Of a DNA stretch of 64,000 nt, positions 48,009-56,471 are shown piece by piece. The position numbers and the translations under genes are program-made. Origin of the DNA: Streptomyces spongiicola (GTDB taxonomy: Bacteria; Actinomycetota; Actinomycetes; Streptomycetales; Streptomycetaceae); the NCBI RefSeq assembly GCF_003122365.1, contig NZ_CP029254.1:3863001-3927000 (forward strand), given 5' to 3'. The notes under the pieces are model-generated. The model worked only from the letters and a program-made list of their open reading frames with translations. It made no database searches and was not told the origin of the DNA. Within the stretch, counting starts at the first letter, position 1. Every line of letters begins with the position of its first letter.

Positions 48009-48842
48009 CTAACGGGCCTCCGGCGGTCGCTGCCTCGGCATGTTCGGCCGGGTCGGCGGGTGCGGCAGGGGGAAGCGGCCCCACGACGGATGGGCGCTGT
48101 CCGGGCGCGACGGCACCGGTGCCGACTGCATCAGCAGCGGTGCCGGGCCGGCGCGGAACTCGAGCATCCAGTCGGCCGTCTCGGTGCGGACCAGTTCCGT
48201 CAGGTCCTCCGAGAAGCGGCGCAGCACGGTGAGGCACCGCTCCGCCGCCTCGCCCGCCGTGCCCTCGGTGGGCCCGAGCACCTCGCGGACGCTCTCCGAC
48301 GCCCAGTCGAACTGGAGGCTCTGGAGCCGGCGGTGCACCGCCTGGGCCGCGGCCATGTCCCTCGTCCAGCCCGAGGTCAGGCCGAAGTACCGGTCGCCGG
48401 CCACGCAGGCCGCGGCGAGCAGCAGTGACAGATACCCCCAGCCCGCCGCGCCGGGCAGCATCCGCGTCAGATCCAGCAGGGGCAGCGCCGCGCCCGCGAT
48501 CACGCCGAGCACCGTCCCGGCACGCAGTGCGCGGGCGCCGCGGCGCTTGCGCACGCGGTCGTCCAGATACCACTGCGCGGTCCGCAGCGCGTCGGCCTCC
48601 ACCCAGCGGTACAGCTCGTCGAGACGCTCCGCGGGCTCGCCCCAGTCACCGAGCGGGAACGGCCGTCCGGCCAGATCACGGCAGCGGTCACGGCAGCCAC
48701 GGCAGCCACGGCAGCCACGGCAGCCACGGCAGCGGTCACGGCAGGGGCCGCTTCCCGGGCCCGGGGCGCCGCCGGTCCCCGGGACCCCGGCCCCGCCCTC
48801 CTCCCGGGCCGCCCCCCCAGGCTGCATCTCCGGCTGGCTCAC
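48009..48842 (-). CDS. SLATT-like two-helix membrane protein
   Basis: A 277-residue protein. After a low-complexity N-terminus containing RCRGCRGCRGCRGCRDRC repeats come LGDWGEPAERLDELYRWVEADALRTAQWYLDDRVRKRRGARALRAGTVLGVIAGAALPLLDL and GYLSLLLAAACVAGDRYFGLTSGWTRDMAAAQAVHRRLQSLQFDWA: two membrane helices flanked by long soluble helices, the layout of SLATT proteins, which are proposed pore-forming effectors in nucleotide-linked defence systems. No cyclase or other defence gene is adjacent, so a defence role is not supported here. GTG 48842 has GAGGAG 8 bases upstream. Ends with a Pro-rich tail. Confidence 0.65.
   Translation of the reverse strand: MSQPEMQPGGAAREEGGAGVPGTGGAPGPGSGPCRDRCRGCRGCRGCRGCRDRCRDLAGRPFPLGDWGEPAERLDELYRWVEADALRTAQWYLDDRVRKRRGARALRAGTVLGVIAGAALPLLDLTRMLPGAAGWGYLSLLLAAACVAGDRYFGLTSGWTRDMAAAQAVHRRLQSLQFDWASESVREVLGPTEGTAGEAAERCLTVLRRFSEDLTELVRTETADWMLEFRAGPAPLLMQSAPVPSRPDSAHPSWGRFPLPHPPTRPNMPRQRPPEAR
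48690..48745. repeat. 9-bp tandem repeats coding a Cys-Arg-Gly run
   Basis: Five copies of CACGGCAGC, flanked by GGTCACGGCAG units; on the minus strand they code repeated Cys-Arg-Gly in the SLATT-like protein. Confidence 0.8.
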
Positions 48843-49301
48843 CGGTGCACTCCTCTGCGCTTTGCGTGACTGCTGCTCTGCGTGACTGCTGCTCTGCGTG
48901 ACGGCGACCGTTCGTGGCGGCGGCCGTTCGTGACCACGTCGGTGCATGGCCATGTCGGCGCGTGACCGCGCGCTGTCCGCACCCGCATGCTGTGCGTGAC
49001 GGTCTTGGGTCGCGTGTCCATGCGCGTGCGCGCCGCGGACACGGTTCTGCTGACCCTGCGTGACATGGTGTGTGCGCGAGGGTCTCGGTGCGTAGTGCCT
49101 TCCTACCGCCGAACGGTGGGCCGGCGGAGCGGAATCCCGGCAATTCCGCCCGCACGGGCGCCCTGATCCGGTAGAGGAGGGGGCGCCTCTCGAACCGGAA
49201 GTCACTCGAAAGAGTTGGTGCCCACTGCCCGCGGCATGCCGTCCTCCGACCGCGTAGGCTCGGTTTACCGAACAATCGACGTCGAAATGCCAGGAGTGAC
49301 C
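48843..49301. other. Divergent promoter region with CGTGAC words
   Basis: 460 bp between the SLATT-like and ybaB genes. Two copies of GTGACTGCTGCTCTGC (48867, 48883) and many scattered CGTGAC words occur. TAGGCT at 49255-49260 is a likely -10 box for ybaB. No gene visible. Confidence 0.45.
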
Positions 49302-49643
49302 GTGATTCCCGGTGGTGGCCAGCCCAATATGCAGCAGTTGCTTCAGCAGGCCCAGAAGATGCAGCAGGACCTCGCCCGTGCGCAGGAGGAACTGGCGGCG
49401 ACCGAGGTCGACGGCCAGGCGGGCGGCGGTCTCGTGAAGGCGACCGTCACCGGCTCCGGCGATCTGCGCGGCCTCGTCATCGACCCCAGGGCGGTCGACC
49501 CGGACGACACCGAGACCCTCGCCGACCTCGTCGTCGCCGCCGTCCAGGCCGCCAACGAGAACGCGCAGCAGTTGCAGCAGCAGAAGCTCGGCCCGCTCGC
49601 CCAGGGACTCGGCGGCGGCGGGATCCCCGGGCTCCCCTTCTGA
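49302..49643 (+). CDS. YbaB/EbfC nucleoid-associated protein
   Basis: A 113-residue DNA-binding protein of the YbaB/EbfC family that coats the nucleoid as dimers: NMQQLLQQAQKMQQDLARAQEELAATEVDGQAGGGLVKATVTGSGDLRGLVIDP then ETLADLVVAAVQAANENAQQLQQQKLG and a Gly-rich tail GLGGGGIPGLPF. GTG 49302 has GGAG 6 bases upstream and gives the family start (VIPGGGQPN); an ATG at 49287 is also open. It lies directly before recR, as in nearly all bacteria, and is probably co-transcribed with it. Confidence 0.95.
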   Translation: MIPGGGQPNMQQLLQQAQKMQQDLARAQEELAATEVDGQAGGGLVKATVTGSGDLRGLVIDPRAVDPDDTETLADLVVAAVQAANENAQQLQQQKLGPLAQGLGGGGIPGLPF

Positions 49644-49725
49644 CGCCCTTTCCGCGCCGGTCTTGACCCTGGTCGGACCGGACCAACTACCGTAACCACC
49701 GAAGCAATCCCAGAGAGGCGTTCCG

Positions 49726-50325
49726 TTGTACGAAGGCGTGGTTCAGGACCTCATCGACGAACTGGGCAGGCTGCCCGGCGTCGGTCCCAAGAGCGCGCAG
49801 CGGATCGCCTTCCACGTCCTCCAGGCAGAGCCGGCCGACGTCCGGCGCCTCGCCCACGCGCTGCTCGAGGTGAAGGACAAGGTCCGCTTCTGCGCGGTGT
49901 GCGGGAACGTCGCGCAGCAGGAGCACTGCGCCATCTGCCGGGACGCGCGCCGCGACCCCGCGATCCTCTGCGTGGTCGAGGAACCCAAGGACGTGGTCGC
50001 GATCGAGCGGACCAGGGAGTTCCGCGGCCGCTACCACGTGCTGGGCGGCGCGATCAGCCCGATCGAGGGCGTCGGCCCGGACGACCTGCGTATCCGCGAG
50101 CTTCTCGCGAGGCTCGCGGACGGCGCGGTCAGCGAGCTGATCCTGGCCACCGACCCCAACCTCGAGGGCGAGGCGACCGCCACGTACCTGGCGCGCATGG
50201 TCAAGCCCATGGGGCTGAAGGTGACGCGTCTCGCCAGCGGGCTTCCCGTTGGCGGCGATCTGGAATACGCCGACGAGGTCACGCTCGGGCGTGCCTTCGA
50301 GGGGAGACGACTTCTCGATGTCTGA
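49726..50325 (+). CDS. recR: Recombination protein RecR
   Basis: A 199-residue RecFOR-pathway protein that helps load RecA at gaps. Helix-hairpin-helix LGRLPGVGPKSAQRIAFHVL (residues ~13-32), zinc finger with C56, C59, C68 and C71 (FCAVCGNVAQQEHCAIC), and a Toprim domain ILCVVEEPKDVVAIERT...GAISPIEGVGP...LILATDPNLEGEATA. TTG start at 49726 with GAGAGG 7 bases upstream. It overlaps the following DUF5063 gene by 8 bp (ATGTCTGA), so the three genes ybaB, recR and DUF5063 form one unit. Confidence 0.97.
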   Translation: MYEGVVQDLIDELGRLPGVGPKSAQRIAFHVLQAEPADVRRLAHALLEVKDKVRFCAVCGNVAQQEHCAICRDARRDPAILCVVEEPKDVVAIERTREFRGRYHVLGGAISPIEGVGPDDLRIRELLARLADGAVSELILATDPNLEGEATATYLARMVKPMGLKVTRLASGLPVGGDLEYADEVTLGRAFEGRRLLDV

Positions 50326-50986
50326 CGCAACGCTGCACTCCGCCACGCAGGACCCCGACGACTTCGCGGTCCAGATCGCCGACTCGATCGAGAGCTTCAT
50401 CGTCGCCACCACCGAGGTGGCGCGGGGGGACGAGCCGGACAGCGCCGTGCCGTTCATGCTGCTGGAGGTCTCCCAGCTGCTGCTCGCGGGCGGCCGGCTG
50501 GGCGCCCACGAGGACATCGTCCCCGAGGAGCGCTACGAGACGGACACCGGACCCGACCTGGACGTCGACGACCTGCGCGAGCGGTTCGCCCGGCTCCTCG
50601 ACCCGGTCGACGTCTTCTCCGAGGTCTTCGACCCCTACGAGCCGCGCAAGGCCCCGGTGCCGTTCCGGATCTCCGACAACCTCGCCGATATCGTCACCGA
50701 CCTGCGCCACGGTCTGGCCCACTACCGCGCGGGCCGTACGACCGAGGCGCTGTGGTGGTGGCAGTTCTCGTACTTCTCCAACTGGGGCCCTACCGCCTCC
50801 GCGACGCTGCGCGCCCTCCAGTCGCTGGTCTCCCATGTGCGCCTCGACCAGCCCCTCCAGGAACTGGACGGGCTGGACACCGACGAGGACGTCGCCGAGG
50901 ACGACCTCGCCGAGGAGGCGGGGCGCGTGATGGCTGAGGAGATCGCAGCGCCGCTCGGCCTGCGGAGGGCGCCCGCGCCCCGGTGA
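50318..50986 (+). CDS. DUF5063 domain-containing protein
   Basis: A 222-residue acidic soluble protein of the actinobacterial DUF5063 family: DDFAVQIADSIESFIVATTEVARGDEPDSAVPFMLLEVSQLLLAGGRLGA, the YDVFDPYEP-like segment DVFSEVFDPYEPRKAPVPFRISDNLADIVTDLRHGLAHYRAGRTTEALWWWQFSYFSNWGPTASATLRALQSLV, and an acidic C-terminus. Its ATG overlaps the recR stop, so it is translated together with RecR. No function is established; conserved linkage to recR hints at DNA repair, but this is inference only. Confidence 0.88.
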   Translation: MSDATLHSATQDPDDFAVQIADSIESFIVATTEVARGDEPDSAVPFMLLEVSQLLLAGGRLGAHEDIVPEERYETDTGPDLDVDDLRERFARLLDPVDVFSEVFDPYEPRKAPVPFRISDNLADIVTDLRHGLAHYRAGRTTEALWWWQFSYFSNWGPTASATLRALQSLVSHVRLDQPLQELDGLDTDEDVAEDDLAEEAGRVMAEEIAAPLGLRRAPAPR

Positions 50987-51526
50987 CCGCGAGCCGCCGG
51001 CGGCTGCGGCGGAGTGCGGGAGGGGCGTCGGCGGGGTGTTGGCGGGGTGTTGGCGATGGCGGACGCGGGGCGGTTCCAGGTGCGGGGTGTCGGCGGGCGC
51101 GGGGGCGGTTCCAGGCGCCGGGCGATGGCGGGCACGGTGGCTTCGAGCGCGGAGTGTTGACCGAGGATCCGACGAGAAGCTGACGAGAAGCTGACGGGGA
51201 GCTGGCGAGGCGTTGGCGGGGTGTTGGCGGGGAGCTGACGAGGAGCCGGCAGGGGAGCCGGCAGTCGCGGCGGCCGCGGGCGGTAGACGGTCCGCGGGCG
51301 TGTTCCCGGGGCCCGGCCGGACCCCGTGCGAGATGTGACGCCGCCCACAGAGCCGCGTACCCCGCGGCCCCTTGGGCAGGTGCATCCCGAGCGGCCCGGC
51401 CTTGCCGATGATCACGGAGTGAGCGGGACATCTCATGATGTGATACGGCGGTGGCGATTCCGGGCCGCTCGTTAAACTGACGCAGACCGCAGTGCTGACT
51501 GCGGCACAGACGAGCGAGGAGCGCAC
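50987..51526. other. 540-bp leader of ask with short repeats
   Basis: At 51019-51060 and 51208-51232 the word GGCGGGGTGTTGGCG recurs; at 51170-51260 GACGAGAAGCTGACGAGAAG and GGGGAGCTGACGAGG units recur; GGGCGGTTCCAGG occurs twice (51070, 51106). No gene. The ask promoter probably lies in the last 100 bp. Confidence 0.5.
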
Positions 51527-52807
51527 GTGGGCCTTGTCGTGCAGAAGTACGGAGGCTCCTCCGTTGCCGATGCCGAGGGCATCAAGCGGGTCGCCAAGCG
51601 GATCGTCGATGCCAAGAGGAACGGCCACCAGGTGGTCGTCGTGGTCTCGGCGATGGGTGACACGACGGACGAGTTGATCGATCTCGCCGAGCAGGTATCC
51701 CCCATCCCTGCCGGGCGGGAGTTCGACATGCTGCTGACCGCCGGGGAGCGGATCTCCATGGCCCTGCTGGCGATGGCGATCAAGAACCTGGGCCACGAGG
51801 CCCAGTCGTTCACCGGCAGCCAGGCAGGCGTGATCACCGACTCGGTCCACAACAAGGCGCGCATCATCGATGTCACGCCGGGCCGGATCCGGACGGCGCT
51901 CGACGAGGGCAACATCGCCATCGTCGCGGGCTTCCAGGGCGTGTCCCAGGACAAGAAGGACATCACCACGCTCGGCCGCGGCGGGTCCGACACCACCGCC
52001 GTCGCCCTGGCCGCGGCGCTGGACGCCGAGGTCTGCGAGATCTACACGGACGTCGACGGCGTCTTCACCGCCGACCCGCGGGTGGTCAAGAAGGCCCGCA
52101 AGATCGACTGGATCTCGTTCGAGGACATGCTGGAACTCGCCAGCTCCGGTTCCAAGGTGCTTCTGCACCGCTGTGTCGAGTACGCACGCCGCTACAACAT
52201 CCCGATCCACGTCCGCTCGTCCTTCTCGGGGCTGCGCGGCACCTGGGTCAGCAACGAACCGCACGCCGAGCAAGGAGCCCGCAAGGTGGAGCAGGCCATC
52301 ATCTCCGGAGTCGCCCACGACACCTCCGAGGCGAAGATCACCGTGGTCGGCGTCCCGGACAAGCCGGGCGAGGCGGCCGCGATCTTCCGCGCCATCGCGG
52401 ACAGCGAGATCAACCTCGACATGGTGGTGCAGAACGTCTCCGCCGCCTCCACGGGCCTCACCGACATCTCCTTCACCCTCCCCAAGACCGAGGGCCGCAA
52501 GGCGATCGACGCGCTCGAGAAGACCAAGAGCGCCATCGGCTTCGAGTCGCTGCGCTACGACGACCAGATCGCCAAGATCTCGCTCGTCGGCGCCGGCATG
52601 AAGACCAACCCGGGCGTCACCGCCTCCTTCTTCGAGGCGCTGTCCGACGCCGGTGTGAACATCGAGCTGATCTCCACATCGGAGATCCGGATCTCGGTCG
52701 TCACCCGCGCCGACGACGTCAAGGAGGCCGTCCGGGCCGTCCACACCGCCTTCGGCCTCGACAGCGACTCCGCCGAGGCCGTCGTCTACGGAGGCACCGG
52801 CCGGTGA
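51527..52807 (+). CDS. ask: Aspartate kinase (alpha subunit)
   Basis: The 426-residue enzyme that phosphorylates aspartate, entering the lysine/threonine/methionine pathway. Kinase domain: VVQKYGGSSVAD (KYGG), VVVSAMGDTTDELI, LLTAGERISMALLAMAI, TLGRGGSDTTAVALAAAL and EIYTDVDGVFTADPR. Two ACT domains follow (ITVVGVPDKPGEAAAIF and ISLVGAGMKTNPGVTASFF) for feedback by lysine and threonine. GTG 51527 with GAGGAG upstream. The asd gene follows 28 bp after the stop, forming the classic ask-asd operon. An internal in-frame GTG with a ribosome site can produce a separate beta subunit. Confidence 0.97.
   Translation: MGLVVQKYGGSSVADAEGIKRVAKRIVDAKRNGHQVVVVVSAMGDTTDELIDLAEQVSPIPAGREFDMLLTAGERISMALLAMAIKNLGHEAQSFTGSQAGVITDSVHNKARIIDVTPGRIRTALDEGNIAIVAGFQGVSQDKKDITTLGRGGSDTTAVALAAALDAEVCEIYTDVDGVFTADPRVVKKARKIDWISFEDMLELASSGSKVLLHRCVEYARRYNIPIHVRSSFSGLRGTWVSNEPHAEQGARKVEQAIISGVAHDTSEAKITVVGVPDKPGEAAAIFRAIADSEINLDMVVQNVSAASTGLTDISFTLPKTEGRKAIDALEKTKSAIGFESLRYDDQIAKISLVGAGMKTNPGVTASFFEALSDAGVNIELISTSEIRISVVTRADDVKEAVRAVHTAFGLDSDSAEAVVYGGTGR
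52286..52807 (+). CDS. Internal start: aspartate kinase beta (regulatory) subunit
   Basis: In-frame GTG at codon 254 of ask with AAGGAG (52272-52277) 8 bases upstream. It would give a 173-residue protein holding just the two ACT domains (VEQAIISGVAHDTSEAK...), the same layout as the known alpha2-beta2 aspartate kinases of Corynebacterium and Bacillus, where the beta chain is made from an internal start. Confidence 0.7.
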   Translation: MEQAIISGVAHDTSEAKITVVGVPDKPGEAAAIFRAIADSEINLDMVVQNVSAASTGLTDISFTLPKTEGRKAIDALEKTKSAIGFESLRYDDQIAKISLVGAGMKTNPGVTASFFEALSDAGVNIELISTSEIRISVVTRADDVKEAVRAVHTAFGLDSDSAEAVVYGGTGR

Positions 52808-52835
52808 CAGTCCGGCGCGCGACGGCGGTCGCGCG

Positions 52836-53885
52836 ATGAGCCGCAAGCCGACACTCGCGGTCGTGGGCGCGACCGGAGCCGTCGGCGCGGTGATGCTCCA
52901 GATCCTGTCCCAGCGCGCGGACGTCTGGGGCGAGATACGCCTGGTCGCCTCACCGCGCTCGGCCGGCCGAAAACTGGCCGTCCGCGGCGAGGAGACCGAG
53001 GTCGCCGCCCTCTCCGAGGAGGCCCTGACGGGGGTTGACGTCGCGCTGTTCCTGGTGCCGGCCCCGGTCGCGGCCGAGTGGGCGCCGATCGCCGTCTCCA
53101 AGGGCGCGGTGGTCGTGGACAACTCGGCCGCCTTCCGGCTGGATCCCGGCGTCCCACTCGTCGTCCCCGAGATCAATCCGCATGCCGTGCGGCGCCGGCC
53201 GCGCGGCATCGTCGCGAGCCCGGGCTGCACCACCCTGGCGATGATCGTCACGGTGGGCGCGCTGCACGCCGAGTTCTGCGTGGACGAACTCGTCGTCTGC
53301 GCTCTCCAGGCGGTCAGCGGCGCCGGGCAGTGCGGTGTCGATGCGCTCCGCACCCAGCTCGCGCTGGTCGCGGGCACCGAACTGGGCACCGGGCCGGGCG
53401 ATGTGCGCCGGGCGGTCGGCGACGGACTCGGACCGTTCCCCGCACCCACGGCGCTGAACGTGGTCCCCTGGTCCGGGGCGCTCGCGGAAGACGGCTGGTC
53501 CACCGAGGAGTTCGCGATCCGGGCCGAAATCCGCAAGCTCCTCGACCTGCCCGAACTCCGGGTCTCCGCGACCTGTGTCCGGGTGCCCGTCCTCACCACC
53601 CACTCGGTCTCGGTGCACGCGCGCTTCGAGCACGAGGTCACCGTCGACCGAGCCCACGACATCCTCGCCACGTCTCCTGGCGTGGTGCTCTTCGACGACC
53701 CCGAAGCCGGTGAGTTCCCCACCCCCGCCGACGTGGTGGGCACCGATCCGACGTGGGTCGGCCGCGTCCGGCGGGCCATGGACGACCCGAGAGCCCTGGA
53801 TCTCTTCGTGTGCGGGGACAACCTCCGCAAGGGCGCGGCCCTGAACACCGCTCAGCTCGCCGAGGCGATCGCCCGGGAATTCTGA
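52836..53885 (+). CDS. asd: Aspartate-semialdehyde dehydrogenase
   Basis: A 349-residue NADPH enzyme reducing aspartyl phosphate to aspartate semialdehyde, next step after aspartate kinase. It shows the nucleotide loop VVGATGAVGAVMLQIL, VVVDNSAAFRLDPGVPLVVPEINPHA, the catalytic cysteine C131 in SPGCTTLAM, VSGAGQCGV and the catalytic histidine region near VPVLTTHSVSVHARF. The residue before the cysteine is Gly instead of the near-universal Asn (PNCST), and VSGAGQCGV has Cys where Ala is common. ATG at 52836, 28 bp after ask, with poor ribosome site; it is read in one operon. Confidence 0.93.
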   Translation: MSRKPTLAVVGATGAVGAVMLQILSQRADVWGEIRLVASPRSAGRKLAVRGEETEVAALSEEALTGVDVALFLVPAPVAAEWAPIAVSKGAVVVDNSAAFRLDPGVPLVVPEINPHAVRRRPRGIVASPGCTTLAMIVTVGALHAEFCVDELVVCALQAVSGAGQCGVDALRTQLALVAGTELGTGPGDVRRAVGDGLGPFPAPTALNVVPWSGALAEDGWSTEEFAIRAEIRKLLDLPELRVSATCVRVPVLTTHSVSVHARFEHEVTVDRAHDILATSPGVVLFDDPEAGEFPTPADVVGTDPTWVGRVRRAMDDPRALDLFVCGDNLRKGAALNTAQLAEAIAREF

Positions 53886-54171
53886 GCCGGTTGTCGGTGC
53901 CCCTTTGTAGGATCTAGGAACTCCCTGTGATCAAACAACCAGGACGTGCCACTTGAACTGGTGTGATGGCATGTCCGACGATGCATTCGCGCCACTGTGC
54001 AACCGGTTGCTGTGCGGGGAGCGTCTACGCGGTCGCCTCTTCGTGGTGCCGCGCTGGCCAGGACGAGCGGGGCATTGGGGGAGATCGAAAGCTCATGAGG
54101 GCATACGGGGCATCGTCACAAGCGGTGGTGTGCGCGTACAACCCTGAGGGGGGTCGGCGCGTCCAACAATC
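53886..54171. promoter_or_regulatory. Upstream region of the sigma factor gene
   Basis: Contains CTGTGATCAAACAACC at 53925-53940; a near-copy occurs at 61862-61878 upstream of a secreted-protein gene. A frame from 53971 (MSDDAFAPLCNRLL...) is open for 58 codons but lacks the third-position GC bias of real genes. Confidence 0.4.
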
Positions 54172-54930
54172 GTGGCAGAGGTACTCGACATCAGCGCGGT
54201 GGTCCCGGTCCGCGGAAGGGCGTTCGTCCCGGCCCGGCCCCCGGGCCTGTGTCCGGCCCGGGACAGGGGCCGGGCCGCGGCCCGCGGCCCGGTGGTGCTC
54301 CCGCTCCGGGCGCCGCGCCCTTCTCCTGTTCCGGGCAGGGCCTCCGGTGGCGGGATGCCGGTGATCGCTCCCATGCCGGCCGCTCACCCCGCCCCCATAC
54401 CGTCGCAGCGCGAGAGTGCCGAGGAGGCGGTTGCGGCGGGCACCACCGTCGACCACCTCACCGAGACCTACCGCGCGCACTACCGCTCGCTGCTCGGCCT
54501 CGCCGCCCTGCTGCTGGACGACACCGCGTCCTGTGAGGACGTCGTCCAGGAGGCGTTCATCCGCGTCCACTCGGCCCGCCGCCGCGTCCGGGACAAGGAG
54601 AAGACCCTCGCCTATCTGCGGCAGACGGTCGTCAACCTGTCGCGGTCCGCGCTTCGCCGGCGGATCCTCGGGCTGAAGCTGCTGTCGAAGCCGATGCCGG
54701 ACATGGCGAGCGCGGAGGAGGGCGCGTACGACCAGCTGGAGCGGGACGCCCTCATCAAGGCGATGAAGGGTCTCCAGCGCCGCCAGCGCGAGGTACTGGT
54801 GCTCCGCTACTTCGCCGATATGACGGAGGCTCAGGTCGCCGCGACCCTGGGCATATCGCTGGGCTCGGTGAAGGCGTACGGCTCACGCGGCATCGCGGCC
54901 CTGCGCGTCGCCATGGGGGCCACGGCATGA
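54172..54930 (+). CDS. SigE-family ECF sigma factor
   Basis: A 252-residue sigma-70 family protein. After a variable ~85-residue N-terminus come region 2 (TYRAHYRSLLGLAALLLDDTASCEDVVQEAFIRVHSARRRVRDKEKTLAYLRQTVVNLSRSALRR) and region 4 (QLERDALIKAMKGLQRRQREVLVLRYFADMTEAQVAATLGISLGSVKAYGSRGIAALRVAM). Region 3 is absent, as in ECF/SigE-type factors. The start is uncertain: GTG 54172 gives a long proline-rich N-terminus, while ATG 54355 would give 191 residues. It overlaps the next gene by 4 bp (ATGA), so that gene is probably its controlling partner. Confidence 0.85.
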   Translation: MAEVLDISAVVPVRGRAFVPARPPGLCPARDRGRAAARGPVVLPLRAPRPSPVPGRASGGGMPVIAPMPAAHPAPIPSQRESAEEAVAAGTTVDHLTETYRAHYRSLLGLAALLLDDTASCEDVVQEAFIRVHSARRRVRDKEKTLAYLRQTVVNLSRSALRRRILGLKLLSKPMPDMASAEEGAYDQLERDALIKAMKGLQRRQREVLVLRYFADMTEAQVAATLGISLGSVKAYGSRGIAALRVAMGATA

Positions 54931-56471
54931 CCAGGCACGAGCATGGGCGCGAGGACCTCCCCGGTGAGGAGCCCGCCCGGTCAGGTCCCCCGTGGGAGGG
55001 ACGGGGGCAGAACCTCACCGGACCGGGCCCGCGGTGGCAGGGCGCCGAGCAGGGCATGTCCGGTGACACGCCGGACGGGGGGCACACGACGGGGCTTTAC
55101 GGGCCGGACGGGCCGTTGGACGACCGGACTGGGAAAGAGACTGTGAACGACGGGCCGCGGTACGGAACGGACGACCAGGGACCCGGGGGTGGCACTGCCC
55201 GGGGCGCCGTGCCCTCCGGCCCCCGCACCCCTCTCGGCGACCTTCCCGGACGGGACCGGCCGCTCCGTGATCTCCTGGGCGGACCGGCCCAGGACGGCCC
55301 CGCTCCGGCCGGGCGCGACCACGGCCGACCGGACGGCCCGGACGACCTGGCCGGTCTGGTCGGCGAAGGCCGGGGCCGGCACGGCGGGGAGCGCCGCACC
55401 GGCCCCGGCGCTCCGGGCGGCCACGGCGCCCCGGAAACCCCCGGTTCCGCCGCTTCGGCCGCCGCGCCCGACGTGTCGGGCACGGACGGCCTCGACCAGG
55501 ACGAACTGGCGCTGCGGCGAATGCTCCAGGCCGCCGTCGGCGATCTCGAACCCACCGACGGCGCCCTGGATCAGCTGCGCCGGGCCCTTCCCGTGCGGCG
55601 TGCCCGCAAGCGTCAGGCGCTGGTGGGCATGGCGGCGTCGGTGATCCTGCTCGGTACCGCCGTCCCCGCCTTCGTCCATGTGGCGGGCTCGGACGGGCTC
55701 GACGACCGCCCGGTGAACGCCGGGCACGGCGAGCAGGCCCAGGGCGGCACCGGCGAGGAAGAGGTCCTGGGCGGTGGGCAGGCGTCGAACGGCGATCCCG
55801 CCGGGCGCCGGCCGAGCCCCCCGGGTGCGCCGCACGCCACGCAGCGGTCCGCCACCCCGGGCGCCGCCGCGACCGCGGGCGTTCCGGGCGGCACGGGGAC
55901 CGAATCGCCCGACAGCGCCGCCGCCTCGACGCCGGCCTGCGAAGCCGGACAACTCGGTGTGGACGCGACACAGGCGGGCGCCCCCGACGCGGAAGGCAAG
56001 GTGTACGGCACGTTCCGCATCGCCAACGTCTCCGCGAGCGAGTGCTCGGTCGGCGCGGCGGGCGCGCTGACCTTCCGCACGGCCGGTGCCGCTGACGCCG
56101 CGAAGATCAGTGTGGTGCCGCACACCACCGGGGACGCGGCGAGTGGACTGCCCGACCCGTCCCGGGAGGTCGGCGCCGTGGTGCTCAAGCCCGAGGCCGC
56201 ATACGAGGTGAAGTTCGCCTTCGTCCCCTCGGAGACCTGCCCCACGACCGGCGCCTCGCCCGAACCCTCGCCCACGGACGGTGCGTCGGGCACCAGCGAC
56301 GGCACGGGAGCGGCCTCGGACACCGAAACCCAGCTCGACGGCGGAACCACGGCGGACGGCAGCGTCTCGGTGGTCCACACCCCCGAACCGGGTGCACCGC
56401 ATGCGGAGGCCACGATCCCCGACGCCTGCGCGGGCACCATCTACCGCACCGGTCTCCTCAACCCGTCATGA
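54927..56471 (+). CDS. Membrane-anchored partner of the sigma factor, possible anti-sigma
   Basis: A 514-residue protein starting inside the sigma gene's stop (ATGA). About 190 residues of Gly/Pro/Arg/Asp low-complexity sequence are followed by a short acidic-helical region (DGLDQDELALRRMLQAAVGDLEPTDGALDQLRRALPVRRARKRQAL), one membrane helix (VGMAASVILLGTAVPAFVHVAG) and a ~250-residue extracellular part with a Cys pair (ACEAGQLGV and ASECSVGAAG) and a second pair (SETCPTT, PDACAGT). Coupling to a sigma gene plus the cytoplasmic helical piece suggest an anti-sigma or signal-transducing role. No ZAS zinc motif (HxxxCxxC) is visible. Confidence 0.8.
   Translation: MTRHEHGREDLPGEEPARSGPPWEGRGQNLTGPGPRWQGAEQGMSGDTPDGGHTTGLYGPDGPLDDRTGKETVNDGPRYGTDDQGPGGGTARGAVPSGPRTPLGDLPGRDRPLRDLLGGPAQDGPAPAGRDHGRPDGPDDLAGLVGEGRGRHGGERRTGPGAPGGHGAPETPGSAASAAAPDVSGTDGLDQDELALRRMLQAAVGDLEPTDGALDQLRRALPVRRARKRQALVGMAASVILLGTAVPAFVHVAGSDGLDDRPVNAGHGEQAQGGTGEEEVLGGGQASNGDPAGRRPSPPGAPHATQRSATPGAAATAGVPGGTGTESPDSAAASTPACEAGQLGVDATQAGAPDAEGKVYGTFRIANVSASECSVGAAGALTFRTAGAADAAKISVVPHTTGDAASGLPDPSREVGAVVLKPEAAYEVKFAFVPSETCPTTGASPEPSPTDGASGTSDGTGAASDTETQLDGGTTADGSVSVVHTPEPGAPHAEATIPDACAGTIYRTGLLNPS

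Noticed and set aside
48009..48842. SLATT-type anti-phage defence island
   Set aside because: No cyclase, NTPase or nuclease partner is adjacent; neighbours are a gene remnant and the ybaB-recR unit.
50279..53848. 1189-codon minus-strand open frame opposite DUF5063, ask and asd
   Set aside because: Compositionally an antisense shadow; no recognisable protein domains, and ask/asd are unambiguous.
53953..54147. Small gene of 64 codons before the sigma factor
   Set aside because: Many A/T-ending codons, no ribosome site, and composition unlike neighbouring genes; more likely leader DNA.
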